Shown in pieces: positions 28,259 to 38,172 of a DNA stretch of 64,000 bases. The translations under genes and the position numbers were made by a program. The DNA is from Hyphomicrobiales bacterium (GTDB lineage Bacteria; Pseudomonadota; Alphaproteobacteria; Rhizobiales; Rhizobiaceae): assembly GCA_900466605.1 (NCBI GenBank), contig UBMU01000001.1, positions 62,001-126,000 of the forward strand, read 5' to 3'. The notes below the pieces were generated by a model. That model did no database searches. It was given only the letters and a program-made list of their open reading frames with translations, and was not told the DNA's origin. Positions within the stretch are counted from its first letter, which is position 1, and each line of letters starts with the position of its first letter.

Positions 28259-28755
28259 TTAGAAATCAATACCGGCCGTGATAACATCGCCCTCATATTG
28301 GTAGCGAATGGAAACGTGGTCGGTCTCGTTGCTGGCGACGACATCTGTTTCACCGCTTGGATCGTCGTCCCGCCAACTGTAGAGCATACCGACCCTAAAA
28401 CCGGCGATGTCGATATAGCCCTGGTCGAGGGGCGGGTCGAAGTCGGTGCCGTTCTCGGCCTCGTTTCGGAGTGTGATGACGCCCGTCAGCGTACCACACT
28501 CGGTTTCGCTCTTTGAGCCGAATGCTATTTGGGCACGGGTCAAGGACGACCAATCGGAGGTTCCTGACTCGTCCCGGCCGAACCGCTCTTCAATGCGAAG
28601 GTATCCTTCGATCTTTAGACAGGCCTCTGTGCCTGGGATGTAGAAGTAGCCGGTGCCCTGGGCGTCGCAGACACGGACATATTCGACCGGGTCCGTGCCG
28701 TGGCCATCGCTGCGAGAATGGCCGTCGACGAAATCAAGACGATCTTTATGAGCAT
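28259..28755 (-). pseudogene. Frameshifted and truncated rhizobial porin (Porin_2 family)
   Basis: The mature N-terminus of a rhizobial RopA/Omp2b-type porin is plain: DPVEYVRVCD, then GTGYFYIPGTEACLKIEGYLR. The signal peptide MLIKIVLISSTAILAAMATA (ATG 28755) is in a different frame. One missing base near 28693 separates it from the mature part. The mature frame then stops at 28259 after about 145 residues, whereas these porins are usually about 320-400 residues long, and no downstream remainder is seen before the IIA gene. Two independent lesions argue for a decayed gene. A sequencing error could explain the frameshift but not the truncation. Confidence 0.75.
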
Positions 28756-29056
28756 GAAGGCAACCTGGCAAGTTCAAGGAAAGGCGCAATCCATCCAAAC
28801 GCAACGCAGGCACCCCCGGTTTTGATATTAGCAATCGCGTGATTCGTCTTGTGCAAATCGTGACTGAGTTTTGGCGCAAAAGCGATCATCGCCTGGCTTG
28901 GTCCGTTTGAGCTTATCATTATCCTTGAGCAAGCACATTTCCAAAGCCGGCATCAAATGGGATGTCATTCCAGACTCAAGCGCGGAACAGAAACATTGTT
29001 CGTTTCATTATACGACCGACTTGGTAGAGTTTCGGCCACAAACGAAGGAGGTTTCC
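28756..29056. other. Leader region of sulfate-transport operon
   Basis: This 301-bp stretch separates the porin remnant from sbp. I see no gene. It ends with a strong GAAGGAGG ribosome site 6-8 bp before the sbp ATG. A weak -10-like element (CATTATACG) lies near 29008. No clear inverted repeat or riboswitch fold was recognised by eye. Confidence 0.5.
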
Positions 29057-30082
29057 ATGCAGTCTATAAAGATCAAGCGGCTTCTTGCTGCTGTGGCGTT
29101 GGCAGGTAGTGTTGCCATCGGCGCTGTAGCTCCCGCATTTGCGGATCAAACGCTTCTTAACGTATCTTACGATCCGACGAGAGAACTGTATAAGGATTTT
29201 AACGCCGCCTTCGCAGCGAAGTGGCAGAAGGATACCGGTGAGGCAGTCACAATCAAAGCGTCGCATGGTGGATCCGGTGCACAGGCACGCTCGGTGATCG
29301 ACGGTCTCGATGCGGATGTCGTCACCCTTGCTCTCGAGGGCGATATCGACGCCATCGCCAAGAAAACTGGCAAGATCCCGGCTGACTGGAAGACAAAGTT
29401 TCCGAACAACTCGACCCCATATACTTCGACGATCGTTTTTCTTGTCCGGAAGGGCAATCCGAAAGGAATCAAGGACTGGGCCGATCTGGTAAAGGATGAT
29501 GTTCAGGTCATCACCCCGAACCCCAAAACTTCCGGCGGCGCTCGCTGGAACTTCCTGGCAGCGTGGGCGTGGGCCAAACAAGCCAATGGCGGCGATGATG
29601 CCAAGGCTCAGGAATACGTTACCAAGCTCTTGCAGCACGTACCGGTTCTGGACACTGGCGCGCGTGGCGCGACGACGACTTTCGTTCAGCGCGGCCTTGG
29701 CGATGTTCTGCTTGCCTGGGAAAACGAAGCTTACCTGTCGCTGGAAGAACTCGGACCTGATCAGTTTGAGATCGTCACCCCAACCTTCTCGATCCGCGCT
29801 GATCCACCGGTTGCTATCGTCGACGGGAATGTGGACAAGAAGGGCACCCGCAAGGTTGCAGAAGCTTATCTGAACTACCTCTATTCCGACGAGGGGCAGA
29901 AGATCGCGGCAAAGCATTTCTACCGCCCAATCAAGCCTGAAGCTGCGGCCAAGGACGACATCGCACGTTTCCAGAACCTGAAGCTCGCGACTATTGATGA
30001 CTTTGGCGGCTGGAAAGAAGCGCAGCCGAAATTCTTCGGCGATGGCGGCGTATTTGACCAAATCTACAAGCCGGCACAATAA
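29057..30082 (+). CDS. sbp: Sulfate/thiosulfate-binding periplasmic protein
   Basis: A 341-residue periplasmic binding protein of the Sbp/CysP family. A signal peptide spans residues 1-30 (AVAPAFA-DQ). The mature start [17 protein letters not shown] and the anion-site segments [12 protein letters not shown] and [12 protein letters not shown] are highly diagnostic. The start is ATG 29057 after GGAGG; the frame is open to 28871 but lacks family similarity there. It is the first gene of sbp-cysT-cysW-cysA and delivers sulfate (or thiosulfate) to CysTW. Confidence 0.93.
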   Translation: MQSIKIKRLLAAVALAGSVAIGAVAPAFADQTLLNVSYDPTRELYKDFNAAFAAKWQKDTGEAVTIKASHGGSGAQARSVIDGLDADVVTLALEGDIDAIAKKTGKIPADWKTKFPNNSTPYTSTIVFLVRKGNPKGIKDWADLVKDDVQVITPNPKTSGGARWNFLAAWAWAKQANGGDDAKAQEYVTKLLQHVPVLDTGARGATTTFVQRGLGDVLLAWENEAYLSLEELGPDQFEIVTPTFSIRADPPVAIVDGNVDKKGTRKVAEAYLNYLYSDEGQKIAAKHFYRPIKPEAAAKDDIARFQNLKLATIDDFGGWKEAQPKFFGDGGVFDQIYKPAQ

Positions 30083-30090
30083 TACGTCGC

Positions 30091-30948
30091 ATGAGAGCAT
30101 ATAGCCCCACGCGGTGGCGGTTCAAACGGCCGAGCGTCATTCCAGGCTTTGGAATGGCGCTCGGCCTTACCTTGACCTGGCTCACCCTATTAATACTCAT
30201 CCCGCTGTCAGGTCTGGCATGGCGGTCGAGCGAACTTGGCTGGGCAAAATTCCTGGCGATCGCCGTCGATCCCCGTACGACGAGTGCTCTGCGTATCAGC
30301 TTCGGAACCGCCTTTGCCGCGGCCTGTGTGAACGCAGCGTTTGGTGTCGTTCTGGCCTGGGTTCTGGTGCGTTACCGGTTCCCTGGAAAGCGCATAATTG
30401 ACGCAATGGTCGATCTGCCATTTGCGCTGCCGACCGCCGTCGCCGGTATTGCACTTGCGACCCTTTATGCACCGAACGGCTGGGTTGGCCAGTTCCTTTC
30501 ACCGCTCGGAATCAAGATCGCTTTCACGCCGCTCGGCATTGTCATCGCTCTTGTTTTTGTCGGTCTGCCGTTCGTCGTGCGCACGGTGCAGCCCGTCATG
30601 GAAGAAATAGATAAGGAAGTCGAAGAGGCGGCCGCAACACTCGGAGCCACACGCCTCCAAACGATCTTTCGTGTGCTTTTGCCGGGATTGGCACCTCCTG
30701 TGCTGACTGGGTTCGCACTAGCTTTTGCTCGCGGCGTCGGCGAATACGGATCGGTCATTTTCATTGCCGGCAATCTACCGTTCCGTTCCGAAATCGCGCC
30801 GCTGCTGATCGTCATCAAGCTTGAGGAATACAACTATGCAGCTGCAACAGGCATCGCCGCAGTCATGCTGGTGATTTCGTTTGTCATGCTACTGGTCATT
30901 AATCTGATCCAGAGTTGGAGCCGACGGAGGTATGGATATGGCGCATGA
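30091..30948 (+). CDS. cysT: Sulfate ABC transporter permease CysT (CysU)
   Basis: A 285-residue inner-membrane permease with six hydrophobic segments and the EAA loop [25 protein letters not shown] (key residues EAA and G at about 180-188). [12 protein letters not shown] follows, as in CysT. It lies 8 bp after sbp. Its 3' end overlaps cysW by 11 bp, which suggests coupled synthesis of the two permeases. Confidence 0.92.
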   Translation: MRAYSPTRWRFKRPSVIPGFGMALGLTLTWLTLLILIPLSGLAWRSSELGWAKFLAIAVDPRTTSALRISFGTAFAAACVNAAFGVVLAWVLVRYRFPGKRIIDAMVDLPFALPTAVAGIALATLYAPNGWVGQFLSPLGIKIAFTPLGIVIALVFVGLPFVVRTVQPVMEEIDKEVEEAAATLGATRLQTIFRVLLPGLAPPVLTGFALAFARGVGEYGSVIFIAGNLPFRSEIAPLLIVIKLEEYNYAAATGIAAVMLVISFVMLLVINLIQSWSRRRYGYGA

Positions 30949-31810
30949 TGCCAACCTTCAGCCGACAAAGGTGCGCTCGGTCGTGACAGAGCATCGGTTC
31001 GCGCGTTGGACGCTGATCCTTGCCTCTCTCATCTTTCTAACGTTGATCCTGCTTTTGCCATTGGCGGCGGTCTTCGTCGAAGCGTTCCGCAAGGGAGCTG
31101 GTCCTTTTCTTGAGGCATTGCAGGACGAGGAGACTTTTTCGGCCATTCGTCTGACCCTCGTTGTTGCGGGTGTGAGTGTGCCCCTCAACCTGGCCTTCGG
31201 AGTCGCCGCAGCCTGGGCGATCGCCAAGTTCGAGTTCAAGGGCAAGGCCTTTCTCACGACCCTTATTGACCTTCCATTCTCGGTCTCGCCGGTTATTTCT
31301 GGTCTGGTTTTTGTGCTCTTGCTTGGTGCGAATACTCATCTTGGTCATTGGCTGAGCGCTCACGATATCAAGATCCTTTTTGCCGTTCCCGGGCTTATCC
31401 TTGCGACCATGTTCGTGACTTTTCCCTTCGTGGCGCGTGAACTGATTCCACTTATGCAGGAGCAGGGAACCGGTGACGAAGAGGCGGCGATCTCGCTTGG
31501 TGCAAGTGGTTGGCAGACCTTCTGGCGTGTTACCTTGCCCAACATAAAGTGGGGTCTGCTCTATGGCGTGCTTCTGTGCAACGCTCGCGCCATGGGAGAA
31601 TTCGGTGCCGTTTCGGTGGTTTCCGGCCATATCCGGGGACAGACGAACACCATGCCGTTGCAGGTCGAAATCCTCTACAACGAATACAATTTTACTGGTG
31701 CATTCGCCGTTGCCACGCTGCTTGCCTTGCTTGCGCTCGTAACCCTTGTTTTGAAGACGCTGCTCGAAATGCGATATAGCGACGAAATCGCCGCCAGCCG
31801 ACGGCACTGA
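30938..31810 (+). CDS. cysW: Sulfate ABC transporter permease CysW
   Basis: A 290-residue permease paralogous to CysT, with six transmembrane segments, the EAA loop [22 protein letters not shown] and the CysW-typical [23 protein letters not shown] 30938 lies 7 bp after GGAGG, whereas the in-frame ATG 30932 lies only one base after it, so the former is preferred. It forms the membrane channel with CysT. Confidence 0.92.
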   Translation: MAHDANLQPTKVRSVVTEHRFARWTLILASLIFLTLILLLPLAAVFVEAFRKGAGPFLEALQDEETFSAIRLTLVVAGVSVPLNLAFGVAAAWAIAKFEFKGKAFLTTLIDLPFSVSPVISGLVFVLLLGANTHLGHWLSAHDIKILFAVPGLILATMFVTFPFVARELIPLMQEQGTGDEEAAISLGASGWQTFWRVTLPNIKWGLLYGVLLCNARAMGEFGAVSVVSGHIRGQTNTMPLQVEILYNEYNFTGAFAVATLLALLALVTLVLKTLLEMRYSDEIAASRRH

Positions 31811-31820
31811 AGGAAATAGA

Positions 31821-32867
31821 ATGGAAGTTCGCGTTCAAAACCTGCGCAAGGAATTCGACCGGTTCCCGGCGCTGCACGACGTTTCGCTGGATATCCACTC
31901 CGGCGAGCTGATCGCGCTGCTTGGACCATCGGGTTCGGGCAAGACGACACTACTGCGGTTGATTGCGGGTCTGGAGAGCCCAACCGATGGTCTGATCTAC
32001 TTTGGCGACGAGGATGCGTCGAAGAAGACGGTCCAGCAGCGAAACATCGGCTTTGTATTCCAGCACTATGCTCTCTTCCGTCACATGACGGTGCTCGACA
32101 ACGTTTCGTTTGGTCTTAAGGTCCGTGACGCCAGCCGGCGTCCACCGCGAGCTGAGATCCGCAGGCGGGCCCTGGAGCTTCTCGACCTCGTTCAGCTCTC
32201 CGGTCTCGAGAAGCGCTATCCTGCTCAGCTCTCTGGCGGACAGCGTCAACGTGTGGCGCTTGCCCGGGCCATGGCAGTAGAACCAAACGTGCTTCTGCTC
32301 GACGAACCGTTCGGCGCGCTTGATGCGCAGGTGCGTAAGGACTTGAGAAAGTGGCTACGCGAGATTCACGATCGCACCGGCCACACGACCGTTTTCGTAA
32401 CCCATGACCAAGACGAGGCGATGGAGCTAGCTGATCGCGTCGTCGTCATGAGCCAAGGTGCGATCGAGCAAGTCGGAACGCCTGACGAGGTATACGACCA
32501 TCCAAATTCCCCCTTTGTCTTCGGCTTTGTCGGTCAATCCAACTGTCTTGACGTTCGCATCAACAGCGGAGAAATCTGGTTTGAGGACAGGCCGTTAGGG
32601 CTAAAGGTAGATGGCGAGACGGATGGAGATGCCCAACTCTATTTCAGGCCGCACGATATCGAATTGCGCGAGGGTTGCGGAGGCTGCATCGCCGGTCTGT
32701 TGACGACCAGCCGGCGCGTAGCGGGCACGCGCCATATCGAGGTTGATATCGGCAAGGGACATCCGCCGATCGAATTGGAACTGTCGCCGGCGCAAGCAGG
32801 CGCTCTGGATCGTAGCCGCATTGCATTTCGACCGACGCGCTGGAAGCTCTTTCGTGTGCCCCGGTAG
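31821..32867 (+). CDS. cysA: Sulfate ABC transporter ATPase CysA
   Basis: A 348-residue ABC ATPase with Walker [10 protein letters not shown] (about 35-43), signature [14 protein letters not shown] (about 135) and Walker [13 protein letters not shown]. The C-terminal regulatory TOBE-like domain (from about 240) is typical of CysA. It lies 10 bp after cysW and ends the operon. A hairpin follows at 32901-32920. Confidence 0.92.
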   Translation: MEVRVQNLRKEFDRFPALHDVSLDIHSGELIALLGPSGSGKTTLLRLIAGLESPTDGLIYFGDEDASKKTVQQRNIGFVFQHYALFRHMTVLDNVSFGLKVRDASRRPPRAEIRRRALELLDLVQLSGLEKRYPAQLSGGQRQRVALARAMAVEPNVLLLDEPFGALDAQVRKDLRKWLREIHDRTGHTTVFVTHDQDEAMELADRVVVMSQGAIEQVGTPDEVYDHPNSPFVFGFVGQSNCLDVRINSGEIWFEDRPLGLKVDGETDGDAQLYFRPHDIELREGCGGCIAGLLTTSRRVAGTRHIEVDIGKGHPPIELELSPAQAGALDRSRIAFRPTRWKLFRVPR

Positions 32868-32900
32868 CAATCAGGGCAATCGGGCGTTTTTCGGGCTTCG

Positions 32901-32920
32901 AATCAGCGCGATTGCTGATT
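32901..32920 (+). terminator. Hairpin after cysA
   Basis: The perfect arms AATCAGC and GCTGATT around six bases lie 33 bp after the cysA stop, followed by only a short GATTT. This is a modest terminator candidate. A second repeat, TTTACCC-N7-GGGTAAA (33064-33084) followed by an A-run, lies nearer the next gene. Confidence 0.35.
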
Positions 32921-33139
32921 GATTTCGACTGTCTGGGCGTAGACAATCCGCGGTTTACATCAGGAGAAATTGGTGTGCCGAGCCTAGCTTCGACACGCCG
33001 AATCAGCCTGAAAAGCAGGCGAAATGACGCCAAATCAAATTGTGATACCAATTAAGTTTGAAATTTACCCAAAACGCGGGTAAAAAAGCGACCACTTAAT
33101 CGAGAAGGGCTTACTACTCTAAATAGGGGGCACCTGCCA

Positions 33140-33952
33140 TTGAGGGCGCATCTAGCGTTGGGAAAATCTCTCGCCGGGATCGTGTTGGCGAGCGTGGCGG
33201 CTGTGGGCTGCACGACCGCACAGCAACCGGCACCGAAGTTGGTCAGCGAGACCACCAAGCTAAAGAGTGCGGCGCAAGCGGCGCAGTCGACCAAAGTCAC
33301 CTTCAATTATACGGCCAAGGATCGCGATTGCCTGAAGCGGGCAATGTACTTCGAGTCCGAGCATTCGGATCGCGATGGCTATATGGCGGTCGGAACAGTT
33401 GTCATGAACCGCCTAACGTCCGGCGCCTATCCGGATTCGATCTGTGGTGTCGTCGCTCAGCAGAGGCAGTTTGCTCCGGGTGTCATGACGCGCGAAGTTG
33501 AGCCAGTGGCCGAGATCGAATTGGCAGATGCGGCTGACGCAATCTTGCGTGGCGAACGGCATTCGGGCGTCAAGGATGCGATGTTCTTTCACACGGACGG
33601 TTTGAAGTTTCCCTATCGGAATATGCACTATGTGACGATTGCCGGCGGCAACGCCTTCTATGAAAAGCGTGGCCGGGATGGCGAACTGCAAACGCCTGCG
33701 CCCCTGCCTTCCTATGAAGTTGCAATGAACTATTTGCCGGGCCGTAGCATGATGCCGGTGCAATTCGAGGCACTCGTTCCGACTGCCGTGCCAGTGCCGA
33801 TCCCCATGCCGGTTGCGACACTAGCAACAGAGCCAGCCGTACAGGCGCCCACCGAAGCGGTTCTGCCGGACGCGGCGGCGCCGGTTGCCGTTCCGACGCC
33901 CAGGCCTGAGCTTAGCAATGCCGTATTTCGAGGCAGCCTCGCCCACAGCTGA
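33140..33952 (+). CDS. Cell-wall hydrolase lipoprotein (SleB/Hydrolase_2 domain)
   Basis: A 270-residue exported protein starting at TTG 33140, with AGGGGG upstream. Its hydrophobic leader ends in the lipobox AVGC (Cys24), so it is probably anchored to a membrane. The Hydrolase_2 domain spans about residues 60-175; the conserved glutamate is in AMYFESE (Glu72), followed by VMNRL and ICGVVAQQRQFAPG. Relatives cut peptidoglycan like lytic transglycosylases. The C-terminal 70 residues are a proline/alanine/valine-rich low-complexity tail. It stands alone, convergent with the CUT1 ATPase gene 9 bp away. Confidence 0.85.
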   Translation: MRAHLALGKSLAGIVLASVAAVGCTTAQQPAPKLVSETTKLKSAAQAAQSTKVTFNYTAKDRDCLKRAMYFESEHSDRDGYMAVGTVVMNRLTSGAYPDSICGVVAQQRQFAPGVMTREVEPVAEIELADAADAILRGERHSGVKDAMFFHTDGLKFPYRNMHYVTIAGGNAFYEKRGRDGELQTPAPLPSYEVAMNYLPGRSMMPVQFEALVPTAVPVPIPMPVATLATEPAVQAPTEAVLPDAAAPVAVPTPRPELSNAVFRGSLAHS

Positions 33953-33961
33953 GGCTGCTCT

Positions 33962-35017
33962 TTAACTAGCCCTGTTTCCATCCGTGTCGAAGACGTGCAG
34001 ATGCTGCGCGGGGAACGATACGTTGATTGCCGGCCCGGCCGTCAGCGCAGTGCGGTCGAGCGTGAAGATCTTGAACGGCAGCCCATGCAGCGACAAATGC
34101 AGGATGATGCCAAATCCCGTCGGCTCGACCAGTTCGACATCGGCGGCTAAGCCGCGCTGATCGGCAATGACGACATGCTCAGGGCGAATACCCAGTGTGA
34201 CCTTGGCCCCGTTAGCGAGTGAGAGCGGTGCCGCCAGGGGGATGATCGTTCCATCCTTCAGACGAACGGCGCCTTCCACATAGGTCGCATCGAGAAAATT
34301 CATGCCCGGGGAACCGATAAAGCCGGCGACGAAGAGGTTGTTGGGGCGATCGTAAAGTTCGAGCGGGCTGCCTACCTGCTGCACGACGCCGCCATGCATG
34401 GCGACAATCCTGTCAGCCAAGGTCATGGCCTCGATCTGGTCGTGGGTGACGTAGATCGAGGTCGCCTTCAGATCAGCGTGTAGCTTTTTGATTTCCGCAC
34501 GCATCTGTTCGCGTAGGCGCGCGTCGAGGTTCGACAGCGGCTCGTCGAAGAGGAAGGCCTTCGGTTGGCGCACAATGGCGCGGCCCATCGCGACACGCTG
34601 CCGCTGGCCGCCCGACAGTGCCTTCGGGCGGCGTTCAAGCAGAGGATCCAAGCCAAGCTTGGAGGCCGCGCCGGCAACGGCGCTCGCGATCTTTTCCTTT
34701 GCCGTCTTCCGGAGTTTCAGGCTGTAGCTCATGTTTCCGGCTACATTCATATGGGGGTAGAGCGCGTAGGACTGGAACACCATTGCTATGTCGCGGTCCT
34801 TCGGATGAAGTTCGTTGACGCGGTTGCCGGCAATTCGGATCTCACCGCCCGTGACGTCCTCCAGCCCTGCGATCATGCGTAGCAGAGTGGATTTGCCGCA
34901 ACCGGATGGGCCGACGAGCACGACGAACTCACCGTCCTTGATCCTGAGGTCGACGTCGTGCAGCACCTTGACGGGGCCGTAGGCCTTCTTGACGTTCTGT
35001 ATATCGATCGATGCCAT
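33962..35017 (-). CDS. Sugar ABC transporter ATPase (MalK/UgpC family)
   Basis: A 351-residue CUT1-type ATPase with Walker A GPSGCGKSTLLR (about 37-48), signature [14 protein letters not shown] (about 134) and Walker B AFLFDEPLSNLDA. The C-terminal TOBE/OB domain characteristic of MalK and UgpC follows. It is the last gene of the GntR-PLP enzyme-binding protein-permease-permease-ATPase operon, 4 bp after the MalG-type permease. Confidence 0.9.
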   Translation of the reverse strand: MASIDIQNVKKAYGPVKVLHDVDLRIKDGEFVVLVGPSGCGKSTLLRMIAGLEDVTGGEIRIAGNRVNELHPKDRDIAMVFQSYALYPHMNVAGNMSYSLKLRKTAKEKIASAVAGAASKLGLDPLLERRPKALSGGQRQRVAMGRAIVRQPKAFLFDEPLSNLDARLREQMRAEIKKLHADLKATSIYVTHDQIEAMTLADRIVAMHGGVVQQVGSPLELYDRPNNLFVAGFIGSPGMNFLDATYVEGAVRLKDGTIIPLAAPLSLANGAKVTLGIRPEHVVIADQRGLAADVELVEPTGFGIILHLSLHGLPFKIFTLDRTALTAGPAINVSFPAQHLHVFDTDGNRAS

Positions 35018-35021
35018 GTGA

Positions 35022-35852
35022 TTAACCCTTGACCGCGCCGGCCGTCAGGCCCTGGACGAGATAACGCTGGATGAGCAGGAAGAAGAGACCGGCCGGGATT
35101 AGCGCGAGCACGCCCGCCGCCATCATCTGCCCGAAATCCACGGAGAACTTGGAAACAAAGGTCAGAAGCCCGACGGGGAAGGTTGCCGCGTCGTTGCCAT
35201 TGATCAACATGAGGGCAAACAGCAGCTCGCTCCATGCAGCTGTGAAGACGAAGCCGAGCGTTGCGGCGATACCGGGCAGTGTCAGAGGCAGGATGATCTG
35301 CCGAAAGGCAATAAACTGCGTTGCGCCGTCGATCATTGCCGCCTCCTCGAGATCCTTCGGGATGCCGTCGAAGAATGACTGCATGAGGAAGGTGGCAAAG
35401 GGCACGTTGAAGGCGGTGTAAACGACGACTAGGCCGGTGAGGCTGTTCGTCAGGTGCAACGGCGTCAGGATCTTGAAGATCGGCGCAACCAACATGACGA
35501 GCGGAAACATCTGGGTTAGCAGCATCAGTGCGACGATCCAGTATTTTGCCCGGAAATTGAAGCGCGAAAGGGCATAACCGGAGAGCGAGGCGCAGATCGT
35601 GACGACGACGGCAGTCGATGCCGATACAATCAGGCTGTTCTTGAAGAAGGTCGGGAAAGCACTGTGCTGGATCACGAAGGAATAGTGTTCCCAGGTCATT
35701 CGCGAGGGCCACATCCGGACGCCCTCGGTGTAGAGCAGGTCGTTCGGGGTCACTGATACTTTGAGGAGCCAGAACAGTGGAAACAGCGCAAAGACGATAT
35801 AGCAGAGGATGGCCAGGCGGTGCGCGATGGTGGGGAGAAGGGATCGCTTCAT
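35022..35852 (-). CDS. Sugar ABC transporter permease (MalG family, CUT1)
   Basis: A 276-residue inner-membrane permease with six hydrophobic segments. The EAA loop is DLEEAAMIDGATQFIAFRQIILPL (EAA and G near residues 172-180). The carbohydrate uptake 1 class is clear; the substrate is not. It lies 4 bp after the MalF-type gene and 4 bp before the ATPase gene, so these are tightly co-transcribed. Confidence 0.9.
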   Translation of the reverse strand: MKRSLLPTIAHRLAILCYIVFALFPLFWLLKVSVTPNDLLYTEGVRMWPSRMTWEHYSFVIQHSAFPTFFKNSLIVSASTAVVVTICASLSGYALSRFNFRAKYWIVALMLLTQMFPLVMLVAPIFKILTPLHLTNSLTGLVVVYTAFNVPFATFLMQSFFDGIPKDLEEAAMIDGATQFIAFRQIILPLTLPGIAATLGFVFTAAWSELLFALMLINGNDAATFPVGLLTFVSKFSVDFGQMMAAGVLALIPAGLFFLLIQRYLVQGLTAGAVKG

Positions 35853-35856
35853 CGCA

Positions 35857-36792
35857 TCAATCCTTGTTCAGCAGGGTCTGCCGCAGCAGGATGATTAACA
35901 TCGAATAGGCGAGCAGCAGTACCAGCAGTACCAGCGCGATCGCCGAAGCATATCCGAAGTCCAGGCGCTTGAAGGCTTGCGTGAAGATGTAGCTCGCGAC
36001 GATCTGTGTCCGGTCAGCCGGACCGCCGCCGGTCATGACAACGATCAGGTCGGCGAAATTGGAGACCCAGACCGTGCGCAAGAGCACGGTGATGGCAATT
36101 GTAGGTGCGAGAAATGGCAAGGTAATTGAACGAAACCGCTGAAACCAGCCGGCGCCGTCGATGGAGGCTGCCTCATAGAGATCGCGCGGGATCGCCTGGA
36201 GAGCCGCAAGCAGCGTAATCGCAAAGAAGGGGATGCCCCACCAGACATTGGCGATGATCGGTCCCCACATGGCGTATTGCGGATCGGAGAGGATATTGCT
36301 TGGCTCGCTCATTAGCCCGAGCGCAAACAGCCAATGTGGGATTGGTCCAATCACCGGATTGAACAGCCAAGCCCAGTTGAGACCTGCCAGGAAGGACGGG
36401 ACGGCCCACGGCAGGAAGACCAAAGCCTGTACGACGCCCCTGCCCCAGAACGGCTTGTCGAGGAGAAGCGCGAGAATGAGGCCGAACACAAATTGCAGCA
36501 GGACGGAAGCGCCCGTCCACAAGAGCGTATTCTTCAGCGCACCGTAGAACGCTGCATCCTTCGAAAGTGCCCGAAAATGATCTAGCCCGATGAAGCCGCC
36601 CGAAAATGGATTGAGCAGTTGGATATCGCGAAAAGCGTAGGATACCCCGATTACCAGTGGCACCAGCATGACAGCAATAATCAGGACGAGTGATGGCGCA
36701 CTATAGAGATAGGGTTCGGAGGCATCGGCGACGCGCTTCAGCCAAGGGCGTCGGTCCTGGTGCCTTTCCAGCGTATCGGCAGTGAGGGTCAT
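35857..36792 (-). CDS. Sugar ABC transporter permease (MalF family, CUT1)
   Basis: A 311-residue permease with six main transmembrane segments and the EAA loop DLYEAASIDGAGWFQRFRSITLPF. I start it at ATG 36792 (MTLTADTLERH). The frame reaches a TTG at 36831, which would add an arginine-rich leader without similarity. It follows the binding-protein gene by 82 bp and pairs with the MalG-type permease. Confidence 0.87.
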   Translation of the reverse strand: MTLTADTLERHQDRRPWLKRVADASEPYLYSAPSLVLIIAVMLVPLVIGVSYAFRDIQLLNPFSGGFIGLDHFRALSKDAAFYGALKNTLLWTGASVLLQFVFGLILALLLDKPFWGRGVVQALVFLPWAVPSFLAGLNWAWLFNPVIGPIPHWLFALGLMSEPSNILSDPQYAMWGPIIANVWWGIPFFAITLLAALQAIPRDLYEAASIDGAGWFQRFRSITLPFLAPTIAITVLLRTVWVSNFADLIVVMTGGGPADRTQIVASYIFTQAFKRLDFGYASAIALVLLVLLLAYSMLIILLRQTLLNKD

Positions 36793-36874
36793 CAGGCAAA
36801 TCCGTTTTGCGGCGCAATCGCGCCGTCGCAAGACAGTGAAGGAGGCGGCGGACAGGTCCGCCGCCGGTGGTCCG

Positions 36875-38134
36875 TTACTTTTTGGCGAGGAATTTCTGCT
36901 GCGCCTTGGTCAGGTAGTCTGCCCACTGATCAGCCAGTTCCTTGGGCGTGATGTCGCCGAGAAGTGCTTGCTGCGTCGTCTTGATAGCAAGTGAGTCCTT
37001 GAAGAAGGCGAATTCTTCGAGGTAGGTCGGCATCACCGTCGGAACGATATTCGGATCGGCGAGCTCTTCAAACCAGCCCTTGAATTGATCGCCTGCGTAG
37101 AACGGATCCTTTTCGGCCGAGGTATGAACCGGGAGGGCGCCGGTGCGCTTGTTCCACTCGATGTTGCCTTCCGGCGATTCGAGCGTCTCGATCAGTTTCC
37201 AGGACAGATCCTTGTTCTGGCTAGTGGTGAACATCGACCAGCCGGCAAAGCCAATTGTGGTGAAGCCCTTGCCGCTTGGACCAACCGGCATCTTGGTGAC
37301 GCCGAAATCTTCAGGCTTCATGCGCTGGGCAACTGCGATCAGCGCATCGGGATCCTGGTCGAGCATCGCGCAGGTTCCAGAGTAGAAACCGGCGACGGTT
37401 TCATTGAAGCCCCAGTTGACGCTGTCCTTCGGAGTCAGGCCCTTCTTGTAGAGATCGACAACCCATTCCAGACCCTTTGCCCAGCCTTCGCTGTTCATGG
37501 TTGAAGTGCCGTCCTCGTTGAAGAACTTGTTGGAACCGGCCATGGTTGCGCCGAACATCACCCAGCCGTTCAAGCCGCCCGGTCCGCCTCGCAGGCAGTA
37601 ACCGGACTTGCCCGGAAGCTTGGAAACTTTCTCAGAGGCGGCGACGAATTCGTCCAGGGTCTTTGGCGGTTCGGAAACGCCAGCTTCCTTGAAGAGGTTC
37701 TTGTTGTAAAACAGCGCGCGCAGGTAGAAACCATAGGGCAGCATGTACGCGGTGTTCTTGACGTCGCGTCCGAGTTCGAGCGCGCGCGGTGTCAGGCCCT
37801 TGGTGTGCTCCCACTTGGCAAGGTAAGGCTCAAGGCTTTCGAGCATGCCATTGTTGGCATAGAGCGAAAGCCAGGTGTCGGGCATTTCGATGACGTCTGG
37901 CGTGTCGCCCGCGGAAACCATCGTTGCGAATTTCTGGAAAGCTTCGTTCCAGGGCAGCGAGATGATGTCGACCTTGGTGCCGGGGTTGGCAGCCTCAAAT
38001 TTGCCGACGATTGACTTCAGCGTTTCGGTGCGTTCAGGGCTGGTGATGACCTCGACCAGTTTCAGCGTGGTATCGGCGAGCGCCGTTCCGGCCATCATCG
38101 TGGCGAGTAGTGTGGCTGTGATCAGTCGTTTCAT
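36875..38134 (-). CDS. Sugar ABC transporter substrate-binding protein (CUT1)
   Basis: A 419-residue periplasmic protein with a signal peptide (residues 1-20, ending GTALA). It has the extracellular solute-binding family 1 pattern, with PGTKVDIISLPWNEAFQKFATMV as the start of the ligand cleft region (only its key hydrophobic/aromatic residues are diagnostic). It lies 38 bp downstream of the PLP-enzyme gene, and a GGGGGAG ribosome site precedes it. The ligand is unknown; the PLP enzyme upstream suggests a compound related to an amino acid rather than a plain sugar. Confidence 0.88.
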   Translation of the reverse strand: MKRLITATLLATMMAGTALADTTLKLVEVITSPERTETLKSIVGKFEAANPGTKVDIISLPWNEAFQKFATMVSAGDTPDVIEMPDTWLSLYANNGMLESLEPYLAKWEHTKGLTPRALELGRDVKNTAYMLPYGFYLRALFYNKNLFKEAGVSEPPKTLDEFVAASEKVSKLPGKSGYCLRGGPGGLNGWVMFGATMAGSNKFFNEDGTSTMNSEGWAKGLEWVVDLYKKGLTPKDSVNWGFNETVAGFYSGTCAMLDQDPDALIAVAQRMKPEDFGVTKMPVGPSGKGFTTIGFAGWSMFTTSQNKDLSWKLIETLESPEGNIEWNKRTGALPVHTSAEKDPFYAGDQFKGWFEELADPNIVPTVMPTYLEEFAFFKDSLAIKTTQQALLGDITPKELADQWADYLTKAQQKFLAKK

Positions 38135-38172
38135 GCTTGCTCCCCCTTTTCAGGTTTTTAAAGGTTTCGAAC

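Noticed and set aside
28976..30100. A 374-codon minus-strand frame opposite sbp
   Set aside because: Antisense to a highly conserved sulfate-binding protein, with no domain of its own.
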